64,000 bases of DNA from Mesostigma viride (lineage: Eukaryota; Streptophyta; Mesostigmatophyceae; Mesostigmatales; Mesostigmataceae): the NCBI GenBank assembly GCA_009746045.1, contig RPFO01000312.1, forward strand, positions 598,323-662,322, in the 5' to 3' direction. Below are positions 9,354-21,300 of the stretch, piece after piece. Every line of letters starts with the position of its first letter. Position 1 is the stretch's first letter. The notes under the pieces are model-generated. The model ran no database searches, was not told where the DNA came from, and saw only the letters and a program-made list of their open reading frames with translations. The position numbers and the translations under genes are program-made.

Positions 9354-12300
9354 GTAATTATGAGAAAAGCCTTTGTTCCCGCGGCCGGGCTTCATGACGG
9401 CCATTGGTGACTGTATTCGGAAGGCAGACGAGGTTGAAAAATTAGACTGCAGGACTAACATGCAAATTGTTTTTCTGCAGCTACAAAGCCTTTTCTCACT
9501 GCATGGGTCTCCTCTCCGTGCCCCTCACTGCCGGGGGGATCTTTGCAGGTAACAATAACAACGGACGAGTCGGCTGTATCCGTGGAGGTCTATGACGATG
9601 GTAGGTTTGCTTAAGTTTACTTAGAAGCTCCAATCACCAGGGAATATTCGAAGCTATTAGTAAAATTTTTCAGCTTTGCATGTTCGGTGCGGCACCGGCT
9701 TCCTTCCACGTTTGTGACCTCATGCTTCCTGCTTGGACATGTGCACGTCCGTTTAGGTGCCGATATACATGGTTGTGTACCTACTTATTACTAGGTAGGC
9801 GATTAAGCATTATCGGCTAGCCGCAGATGATGCTTTCAGTTTTTCCCGATTCTCGTGAAGTACGAATATGATGAGTGGCGTCGTACATGTGCCGAAGACG
9901 TGGCTCACGCATTGCCCAAAGCTGGACTAGTTAATACAAGTGAAAGTGAGAGAATAAACTAATCTCAAATCAAGGGCGGTTTTTGTGGCTGGCAAGCCTT
10001 GGGTAGACTGTAGATATAATGCAGCGTTTTTCTTGGACTCGTGTGGCTGATTCCTGCAAGTGTTGGGTCATGCATTATGTGAATTGTCTCGCCAACTTGA
10101 TTGGGATCTTCGTGTTGAAGTACTTGTATGAACTTGAGAAAGGTAGACGGAAGTAGTAATGAGGCTTTCTTTATTTTAAAAACTCTTAGTTTAGAAGATT
10201 GCCAATTACAATGGGCACGTTCGAGCTGATAAAAAAGTACAGTCAACTTGCATGAACGTAAGCCTTGAGGTGCACCTTGATGTGGTCACTTGGCAGGATG
10301 TCATGTGGAAATTGGCGTCGTTCCTCAAGGTAATTTCCAGGCTCCGTAAAGGCAGTAATAGCTACTACTTCTGAGAAACTTATATTCCCCCTTCAGCCGT
10401 TCCTGAATTGTGGAATTACAGCCTGACATCAGGTATTTGCTGCCGAGACATAATTTTTGGCCTTGCCCCCTCAGCATACATGGGTTGCACTTATGGGCAT
10501 GGAGTTCATGGCTAAATGCAGCCAACTTACGACTCACATGCATTTCATTGCACCACTTAACCGCCTCCTGGCCCCTACCACAGGATCTCAACTCACACTC
10601 GATTGCAATGCTAGTTCGCTGGAACCACAAATTTCTACCGAGGGAATGTCCTATCCCACAGCACCCCTTCATGCTTATCACGTGGGCTTTGTTATAAAGC
10701 TATTGGCATGGTGGCTTTTGTTCATCCAATTCTTTTTTAATTGAAATCATTCATCCACCATGGATTATATATATATACTTACTATGGCTTGCCTTACGTT
10801 TAGCGTACTTGGCTTTACTATAAAAATATGGGCGGATGGATTTGAACAACCCCAGTTGATACATTCGCTAAGTTGTTACTCCCTTATCCTTCTTAGAAGG
10901 AAGGCTTTACTCTATACATAAGCTCCCTCGAAGCTCCTGCAAATTTTTGAGCCAGAATTTCTTTTCTTACCTGTAGTTCACCTTCAGCGGGTCCTTGTTT
11001 TTTTTTCATATGAGCAAAAGCTTTTACACTATGAATTATTGAAAGGAGTGCTTGCCTGGGTAAGCATTTCTAAGTACTACTACATTTTTTATCCTGGGCA
11101 AATGAAATGATGTTCAGTTTTGCAACTAACGTTTTTGTAAGCTGCCCGGCTGCCTGATAACTCCCGGGTCCAGAATGTTTTTCTCAGAGTTGGCAATTTC
11201 ACCCGATTTTTTGTGGAAGTGAACATATATGCGGGATGTACGGTTAATCTTGGCCGATACACTGGTTGGCTTGGAAGTTGCAAGTGTGAATGCAAAACGG
11301 GGGTATTCAATGGTTACCTTAACCCCGGAATGAACCCCTAGTGTGAAAAAACCATTAGTATACAGTTTTAGCTGCGGTTGGGCTCGCAGAGAATGGGATT
11401 TTTCAAGGTGTGTACCCTAAATTCATCGTAAATTACAGTTTGCTTTGACACATTTTATAAGAAAGCCTTCTCCAGTTCTGATGCATGGTTTTGCATTCCA
11501 CCATTCCCCCCCGGCAGTGCCCTCCTCTTGGGTACACATGCATCAAGCATCTCCAGTGCTCAGGGATGATTTGCATGAGGTTCAGAAGATAGTGGTGGTT
11601 GTTTGCCATTCCTTGTTAACTCTTTTTCTTCCTTGTGAACCTGCTCCTATGGAAGCAGTCTCGACATACACTGAGGCCTAGCTAGTTTCTAAGAGGTGAC
11701 CCTAGGCACGCTAGCATCGCTCTTGTTCCGAGTCCATGGCACCGCATGGTTGAGTCACGTAGCAAGTGAGTATCATGCTTGTATAGTATACAATATTGCA
11801 CCTTTATTTTGTCTGGTGCTTTCTTGATGGAGCTGGGCTGTCATGTGCTGTTGCGCAGGCCATGGGATCAGAAGCGAAGACCTGCCCTTGATTGGCACAA
11901 GGCATGTAACGTCCAAGCTGAAGTCTCTGCAGGACCTGGAGAGGGGTGTCACAACGCTCGGCTTCCGGGGGGAGGCTCTCAACTCCCTGGCACACATTGC
12001 AGTGGTGGAGATCCTCACAAAACGGAGCGATGACTCGGGGACATTTCGGAAAATTTTGCAGGTGGCTGTTGTTTTTCATTGTGCGATGTGATAAATCGTA
12101 CTGGATGGTCAGAGTGCATGGCATGTTCAAGAGCCGACATGAACAGTCAAGTGATAAGGTCTCATGTGCTCAATGTCTGTGTTGAATTTAGGTTCCCTGA
12201 TGCCCATTACTTTTTGTGCTGAAAGCTTGGAAGAATCATGTGCACCGAGCAGGTTGATCACATTAGAAAAATATGCTAAAGACGGCCTTTTCTTGTTCAT

Positions 12301-15300
12301 TGTCTGTCAATTGTCTGTCAACTGTCGCTCGGTGTGCTTGCAGGGTGGCAACAGCCTGGCATGTGGCCTGTCTATAAAACACCGTGAGAGAGGAACCACA
12401 GGTACAGCCTATTCTCTGCCTGTGTGCATTGCTGCCGCACTTCCTGAACTGGGCTGGAGTAGTTCCATGCGATCCCTGTCACATGTACATGTTCTTTATC
12501 GCGGTCACACGCAGGCAGGTTCTAATGTGTGTTGGTAAGCATCCATCAGTCTAACTCGGAGACCTTTGCTCAGGGGCTAATGTCCAAGACAAAGTCAAAG
12601 AGCCATCCCTTGTCTTGTTCGCTGCCTCGCCCAGCACCTGCAGGGCTGCAGCTGATGTTCCTACTTGTTTTGCACGATCCCATGGTTGCCATACAACTAC
12701 ATTATCATAATCATGCAAGCTTCTCTTGAATGGAGAAATGTGGACTGCTTATGAATGTTTGACTTGGGCATCCATAACGCCATGTGGACTGCAAGCTGCG
12801 TTCTGTGCAGAGATGATGATGCTCACACTGCATACTGTCAGGCTTCCTGTCTTTGTGCATGTTCATTTGTATGCACATGTATGCGTGGCTGTGGGAATTT
12901 TCAGAGGCTTAATTATATCCCTGGGACCACCTTCTTTCGTCACATTATCCAAAGGCTCAACATTTTTCTTCTTGCTGGGCCTCCTTGTTGTTGGCAGTGC
13001 TGGTGCGTGACCTCTTCTATCAGCAGCCTGTGCGGCGCCAGATTCTCATCAATGGCTGGACGAAGGAGGTAGCCCGTGCCCGTGAGCGCGTGGTGTGGCT
13101 GGCGCTAGCACACCCAAACATTGCATTCACCCTCAAAGAGGTGGACAGGTAGGTTGGGTGAATCCCGACGTGATTTGATACCTTACATTTTGGCAACGAA
13201 ACGTTGCTTCGTCTGGCAAAACCCATTGTATCCTCCAGCAGCCGGGAGGTTTCACATCCAAGTTGACTGTGCTGATCACAGCCACGACTCAAGCATAATT
13301 TGATGGCCATAATCTTATCGAGTGTCATTGCTGCCTGGGATCAGGTGACAATGTTGTCGGAGCCGTGGCCCCATGTCCATCCATCTATAGAATACAGCTG
13401 GCAATGTTTCATTTCAACTCTGAGACCATCAGTATTAATAGCGTTTCGATCGATTATCTTGGCGTAGGTAGTCTGGAACTTGCCTGTATTACAGGTTTGC
13501 TGCGCTTGCAGTTTTTATTGGCCTGTAATAGTTACAATCTCATACGCCGGTCATCATGGTGGCGTTTCTAGTAACTCATCTTGCCAAATTGTGTTAAGTT
13601 GATCTGAAAGGCTGGAAGAGGTTGCAAGTGCTGTGTGATGTGGTGGAATCTGCAAAAGGGCATATGTACTATAGGCATAGCAGACTGCATGCTGTGCGGG
13701 AGGCTAGCAGGTTAAGCGGTGCTCTCACCTCAGGTTTGCGTCCTTTGGTCCTTGATGAAATTGCAGTGGCAACACCATGCGCACAGCAGGAGTAGAATGC
13801 ACCATGGAGGGTATTGTTCACGTTTTGGTTGTATGCGGGGCAGTTGCAGCATTAATAGGGAGAGGTTGAGCAACCGCAAGAGTGTTAAGCTGACTGCCTA
13901 GTGTTCTCCTTTCTAAATGCTTTTTTGCTCAAAGTAGAGTCGGCTGTCATGACAGGAAAGGACATGGATGGCCTGGCAGCAAGCTAAGCACAGCCCGTAA
14001 TCGGAACAGTATAATGTCCTTGAGGCACCGATAGGAAGAGTGCACTGCAAGGCTCCGCTGCCACGCCGGCGCCCTGGTCGGTTCTCTCAGTGGCTGTGTG
14101 ATGCGAGGCAGCTGGCCTCTAGACATTCCTAGAAGCAGGTTGGGCAGTTCTGGCGGTGGAGTAACTGTACGGGCGAGTAACTGTGGTGAACTGATCCCAT
14201 CCTTGTGCGGCCAGGTCAATGGCTGTCTTAAGTGGCGAGATGAGCATGCCGAGATGCAGGGGAAGTTGCAAGAATACACCCATGTAGCTGGCTGGCTATG
14301 GCCACTACACAAGCAGTAAGGGACACAGTGGTCATTGCCACTGCTGTAATCATGTGGTAAAGATGAGAGTATGCGGATTGTAGCGGTGGGTATTGTTTGG
14401 TGACGTACTGCCACTAGTAGTATAAGGGTATTGTTAGTGTAAGGGTATTGTTAGTATGAGGGTATTGTTAGCATAAGGGTATTGTTAGTGTAAGGGTATT
14501 GTTAGTGTAAGGGTATTGTTAGTATAAGGGTATTGTTAGTATGAGGGTATTGTTAGTGTAAGGGTGTTGTTAGTGTGAGGGTATTGTTAGTATGAGGGTA
14601 TTGTTAGTATAAGGGTATTGTTAGTATAAGGGTATTGTTAGCATAAGGGTATTGTTAGCATAAGGGTATTGTTTGCATAAGGGTATTGTTAGTATAAGGG
14701 TATTGTTAGTGTAAGGGTATTGTTAGTTAGTATAAGGGTATTGTTAGTATAAGGGTATTGTTAATATAAGGGTATTGTTAGTATAAGGGTATTGTTAGCA
14801 CGGCTATTGTTATTTCAATGCGTAAACATGTTGAAGCCTTGCTGTGGCGAGTTGATCAAGAAATAGGGCCAGGTAAGGAAGCCAAGTGCCAGACCAGAAA
14901 AATGGAGTGAAGGCATGTGCACAGTATGTTGTGGAAAGTGGCCTCGCAAACATGGCAAGCTGATCCAGAGGCGCTGCGCCCATGGTGTGGTTGGAAAGGG
15001 CAAAAAGACTTGGCATTTGCGTGTTAGCTAAGGGGTGTTCAATCAGCGTCTGCTGTAGACACATGGACAAAGAAGGTAGTCATATTTAGCTTTGCAGGAC
15101 GTATGGCTGTGTCAGGGTGCCCAGCGCCACTGCTATGTTTCTCTAGTTTACAGATTGTGCAGCAGGACACCACTTTGGTGTCTGGTTGTGTCGATGCAAA
15201 CAAAGGTCTTGACGTATCTGGCCACAGTTGGCTTCGGACCGCTACCCAATGTGCCAAGAACACGGGCACCCTATGTTCTTCACAGGTATGGCCTTCACAT

Positions 15301-18300
15301 ATCTATGTTCATTAATCAAAGCTGGCCAACCCAACATGGTTTCTGCGTTCGCACACATGTTTTTTTTGTGCTTGATGAAATGGAGTAAAAGCTGACCTTT
15401 GTATTGTTCAGTATAGTTGAGGCTGCCCGGATCGTGCTCGTTTGCTTATTGAGTCTGTCTCAAATCACCTCAGCCTCCCCTATGCAAATTTACAATGTTT
15501 TACTTAGCTGTTAATCATAAAGCATACTTTAAGCCTTGCCTTTCCTGGTTGTCTCTTACTGTTAATCGTGCATGCCTGTCGCAGCCACAGGCGAGGCCGC
15601 GTTACGTCGGAGACACACGGAGGGCGCAACCAGCTGTCTGATGTCATTGCCGAGTTGTGGGGGTCACCATCTTCCTTGCCGCTGCTGTTCCCATTTTCTG
15701 CATCTGACCCCGTGGCGAATCTCAAGGTGGCCGGCTTTCTCTCGGCACCGACGCAGCCATCCAAGGTGCATCGACCATGTTAACTATGCTCCCTCTGCTT
15801 CCTACGCCGTTGTTCATTGCACGCATGGCGAATTGGCTGGCCTTGATGTAGCCTTTCGTTACCTCATTGTGTTCCTAGAGGATCTACAGCTGCATGGGGG
15901 AGTTGTGAGGTATACATATGGATGCTTTCATCATGTAGCATCGCGGGATACCGTTTCCCTCTCTATGTTTTATGCCGTGCTGCATCTCACCGCTCTATTA
16001 ATCTCACCGCTCATGAGAGTTTTTAATGGTCGCTCACTCCGCTGTGCTTGTGGCACCGTTCATCATCCGTGAGCTATCCACATGCCTCAGGTAGCACAGT
16101 ACTTGTTTGTAAACCGACGGCTTGTGAAGAAAACTCCGGTGCACAAGCTCCTCAGCTCAGCATCCGTATGTACCAGCCAAGATGACCAAGGCGCGGATGG
16201 CGCAGCAGCCAGGGATGCCAGGAGGCACCCAGCGTTCTTCATCCACATCACCTGCGACCCCTCCCTCTACGACATCCTGTATGATGCGGACAAGTCCACC
16301 ATTGAGTTCAAGGCAAGTGCCGCTCTCACCTTGTCGCAGGCTGCAGGAGTGGTGTGAGCATGGCTGGTGCATGTGCGGTGCGTGGGCCAGTGTTGGCCAC
16401 CATCCCGTGTTGTCCTCGCTTGAACCCGTTCCTCTGCGCTCCCTGTCTGGACATCGTGCAGCGGTGGGAGCCTGTGCTCGAGTGCATCAAGACCCGCTTG
16501 CCGGCGCTTGTGCGGGAACAGTCGCGCTGCCCCAGGCTGGAACAGGATGTCTCGTGTTCAGGTATGCACCAGCTCGCTACGAGCCAAGAGTGCCAGGGAT
16601 GAAGGGAGCTGTGCGGTTGTGACATGTGCCAACAAAGTAAGAAAGATCTGGGCAATGATGCATGAGGCTCAGTGGACAACAAAGGGCGGCCATAGGCTAA
16701 AGCGTCCAGCAGAGCAGTGCTTCTGCTAAGGGGTTTTGTAATTCGTCAAATGGTTGACTATTTGCCTCAGCACTTCGTCAAATGGTTGACTATTTGCCTC
16801 GGCAATTCGTCAAGCTGGTTGACTAATTGCCTTGGCAATTTGTCAACCCTTTGGGGGGGAGGGGGGGAGCTTTATTTCTTAATAATAAACTGAATCATCT
16901 GCTTAAGGTCCCTTACACACGCATCACGCATGTAATGCATGTGGATAAAACACAATATAACAAGGTGGTTGACTGGTTGTTGACGACAACATAAAACAAC
17001 AGTTAGTATCGTTCACAGCTAGGCCAGTCGCCCAGTCCGCCAGTGCGGTGCAGCATGCATAGCACGAGGCCATTAAACAACCATAACATCCTCCTCGCTG
17101 CTGTCATCAGGCACTACTTGCACAGTTCTGCCCGAGCTTGGCCCTGCACCCTGCGCCTTGCGCGCGACTGTCCACTGGTTGCCCGTGCCACCGCCCATCC
17201 GGCGGGGGCCAGCTGCGTCAAGCCACATTCGGTATGCCCGCAGGAAGCCGTCACGCTTGCCGAATTCCTCCTCACCAGATTCCTCCTCGCCAGAAATTGA
17301 GTCGCTGTCAGATGGACCACTCTCGCTAGATGATGTTTCCTGGCCGCTATCTTCCTGTTCCTGCGCATTAGAACCATTCCCTTCGTCAAGCTCTACTCTC
17401 TTGCGTTTGTCGCGGCCCTGCCTGCCCTCCTTTCCATCTAAACTGGGACCTAGGTCCACGACATTTTCCGTTGCTTCCGGAACAGTTTTTCCAGCCTGCT
17501 TTTTAAACAGAGCATCTAAGGTACTAGTCTTGAACCCTGCCAAACCATTTTTCTTTGACATTCTCTACCTCAACACTACCTATACATCGCAGGCCGCCAT
17601 TAAAGAAACAATTTGGCATGCAATATTATATTAGTCGCCAGACGGCATTCAGTTAATTTTTCACCTGCCTGCCTGCCTGCCCGCATTTAATTTTTCACCT
17701 GGCTGGTCGTGCCTTCCTCGTCTCACTTAACTGGCCGCTGCACTCAGGTTTTTGTATCTCACAGGTTTTTAGTTCAGTACCTCATCAGTACTTCAGTTTT
17801 GTGTCCTGAACTTTGGGCAGTGCACAAAGGCTTCAGCTGGTACGGGCTGACGGCCTGACGCCGCGCCGATGGACCTATGGTCTGGCCTCTCTATGGGAAA
17901 ACCTGACTTGCGTGGTTGACGAATACACTAAACATTTCGTCAAACCGGTTGACGAATTGCGAAAGATATTCGTCAATTGGTTGACGAACTGCCGAATTTG
18001 TTGACGAATGTGGTTGACGAATGGCCCAAAATGTTGACGAATTTACGACTAAAATTAAAATTCGTCAACCAGTTGACGAATTCGTCACGTTAGCAGAAGC
18101 ACTGCAGCAGAGAGTGCGCGGAGTCGACATGTTCCTTTGTCTTACTCCAGTGTCGCTTGCATATAGCGTGGCAAACCGTGTGGTTTTAGATACATGAGGT
18201 CCCGGCACCTGAATAGCAGAAGACGGAAGGGACACTAGCAGATCGTGAGAAAGGGGTAGTTACGGCATTTTACTTTCTTTCTGAGCTGACATGTACTTGA

Positions 18301-21300
18301 GGTAGTTGCGGCGCTGTAGCTGAGGAAGGGGTCGCCGACATGACATCCATGATTGAACGTGGCGACTTCTCTGTTCGGCCTTGGAGCATGTGAGATGCTG
18401 GAACATTTTGTAATCTAAGAAGCTAGAAACGCCAATCTAACTACGTAAGGATGATGTGTCGCACTTATCAAATGTTTGATCCTGTTTTCTGGCCTATCGC
18501 CTGCGGTGGTTTGGCTGTCTTCAATCCTGGCATGCAGCGCCAGCCTTCAAGACACACGCCAAGCCCAGTGTATCACACAACATGCGCGGTGAAACAATGT
18601 TCGTATCTCACTGCCATGAAATTGGTTGATGTCTGGCTGTGCTCTTAAGAGATATCCTTAGGATTAGGAAACTTGTGTTGCCGTGTTTGTTTTGCTGGAG
18701 CGTGCTGCGTTAGAGGACCATGTCTGGTGACTCCGCACTTTTGTGGCAGGAGATAGTTAAAGACAGCCAGTCTTGCTATGTTTTTCCAGGAGGCTCTTTT
18801 TTGCCATGGTGCACCAGCAGGGACCAGTATGATAGTTCAGTATGTTAGTTCTGTCCGTCAGGTGCTTCCTTACTGACAGCGTGAGTGGTACCTATGGCCA
18901 TGCAGCGCATTCTTTTGTTGTACAAATTCCGTGTTAGGTTCTAGCATGTAACCAGCTAATAGTTGTCTTTAGATGAACATGTTTTGTAGAATGCACAGAT
19001 ACCGCTTGGTGGAACTGTAGGCCTGCAGCTGCCACCATCAAAGCTTGTCTGTTGGATGAAGATCCCTCAATTCGCCTCATGGGTGCCTCAGCTGATCCTA
19101 GCACACTCAAGTGACTACCCCATCATCTTCCTTATGTTATCTTGCAGGTTTTTCTGGAAAGCGTTAGAAAACCAAAGCAATGCTGACTTTCTCTCAGCTC
19201 TTTGTAACACAGCACCAAGCATGCAGGTTTTGTCCAGGCCGATGATCACCTGGGCTGCATCCTGAATTTTATAATTTCATGAATGGGGTTATTTTTCTGT
19301 GCTTCTGCTGGACTCGTGTCACACCGTCTTGAAGACTTCCTGTGGCCTTGCACAAGACACACGTGTATCCAGTGTTTACATAGTGATTGGTTTCGGGTTA
19401 CACGCCAGACACCTCATGTTGATTACAAATTAGTGAAATAACACACCAGCGCTAGGTCTAGACTCTAAGCGGGATAACACACAAAATTTGGGACGGCAGT
19501 ATAAACACCTAAACTGCCCGTCCCCGTCCCCCAAGGGTGGGTGGGTGGGGAGTCAAGAAAAACGGGTAGGCTCACCGCCATCCCCCTCTCCCTTTACAGG
19601 AAAACCTCCCTAGCAAGGGGGGGGGGGGTGACCTGTGCCAGAAATATATTTTTACAAATTCTTTCTAGAAGCTAGCGGCGAGTACCCTGACCCTAATGCA
19701 CCATGTAGCACAAGATAATACGAGCATCAGCTCACAAAATCCAGTGTTTACATAGTGATTGGTTTCGGGTTACACGCCAGACACCTCATGTTTATTACAA
19801 ATTAGTGAAATAACACACCAGCGCTAGGTCTAGACTCTAAGCGGGATAACACACAAAATTTGGGACGGCAGTATAAACACCTAAACTGCCCGTCCCACAT
19901 CTCCATTCTGGCCCCTCAGGCCGTAGTAGACACAAGTAGGCTCACAACCCAGGCGCCCGCAGTGGGTGCGGGTCGGGTCACAGTAGATGGCCCCGGAAGT
20001 GGGCGCGCCAGTGCGCCGGGTCCCAGGAATGCGCCAGGGCCCAGAGGCGCGGGGGGAGGTCCAGCAGCAGGGCCCGTGGAGTCCCACGTAGCGCTGCACC
20101 GAGTCAGCCGCGCGCCAACGGCCGCGCCGCTGGATGTCCGCCGTCGGGATGTTGCGCAAGGCGTCGTGGGTGGCCCCACCATGCCGCAGCGAGTGCAGCG
20201 TGAACTTGCCCGGGAGCTGGAGCTGGGTCCAGACACTGACCCACTGTGACCGCGCCTGCGCATACGTGAGCCCGCCGAAGACCAGCGCCCCCGGTGCCCG
20301 GCCGCGGCACAGCGCGGACAAGAGGCCCAACGAGAGAGGGTCCTCCACGAGGACATGCTGGGTACCACCTTGGGCTGTCTTGGGGTCCCGGAGCAGGAGT
20401 GCCCCCTGACCACGCGCCGGCCCCAGGCGGGGGTCCCCTGGGAACGCCACGTCCCCAACGTGCAGGCCCAAAGCCTCGCTGATGCGCAGATACTGCTGGA
20501 AAGCCACCAGCACCAGCGCAGCCATGGCGGTCTGATGGCGGGAGAGTAGCAGGACAGCCGCGAGGTAGCACAGTCGCCACGGGACCGGGGGGGACTCTGG
20601 CAGGGGACCAGCCGACCCCAGCCGCGCAGCATGCGGTCAGCCATCTGCCACGAGTCGACCACCGAGGGCTGGTACAAACGGAGCCCCTGCTTCGCCTGCT
20701 GACAAAGAGTCCGCCCCCTGCCCCCACCACTCTCGTACACCGCCGAGACCCACTCGCAGAACAGTGCCTCGGCCTCGGTGGGGTCGTGCTCCCCGGGTGG
20801 AAGCCACGCCAGAAAGACCGACACGGCGCGGTGGTAGCGGGGCAGGGTGGAACGGGGGTTGACCGTGCCCTCCAAGAGCCGGTGACGGGCGTTGCGCAGC
20901 CGCGGCCCCGGATTGGCCTCCACGTCGCCGTCGGAGGTGAGGTCCCGGCGCCAGCCACCCGCCACCGGGGCACTGCGCGCTCGGCTGGGTCCATCCGCAG
21001 GGTTACTCGAGGTACGCACATACACCCAATGAGACCGGGTGTCCGCCGCCAAGGACAGGGCCGCTACGCGCCGGGCCACTTGGTTGAGCCGGTAAGAAGA
21101 CGACCGGCCCTTGACCATGCAGCCGAGGACCGCGCTGGAGTCCACCATCCGCACAACGCGCGTCCCGCGGACGGCCAGGGAGCGACACGACCATTCCAGA
21201 CCCTGGGCAGCCACGCGCGCCTCCTTGATGTTGATGTGCTCCCGCGGGTTGCCCCAGCGGTAGGACACCGCCGTCCGCCACGGCGCGGTGGCGATCACCT

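Larger units (their letters stand above)
16715..18104. mobile_element. hAT-type DNA transposon (1390 bp) in MLH3 intron
   Basis: Terminal inverted repeats CAGTGCTTCTGCTAA (16715-16729) and its exact complement (18090-18104) are flanked by a perfect 8-bp target duplication, CAGCAGAG (16707-16714 and 18105-18112). CAG...CTG ends with 8-bp duplications fit the hAT superfamily. Just inside each end are many copies of TTCGTCAA / TTGACGAA, which resemble subterminal transposase-binding repeats. The only long frame is a 162-residue minus-strand protein and there is no RNase H-like transposase core. It is therefore probably non-autonomous. Confidence 0.85.

Noticed and set aside
15154-15285. Possible extra MLH3 exon (132 nt, good acceptor and donor, open in phase 2)
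   Set aside because: The flanking exons join directly in phase 2 and reproduce the conserved order of the MLH3 ATPase domain. The extra 44 residues are Cys-rich and unlike any MLH3 segment. It could be a rare cassette exon, but nothing favours it.
19148-19225. Possible exon filling the MLH3 phase gap
   Set aside because: It has a good acceptor and a GT after CAG, but in the phase left by the exon at 16561 it has an early stop, and it would leave in phase 0, not the phase 2 needed at 24940.
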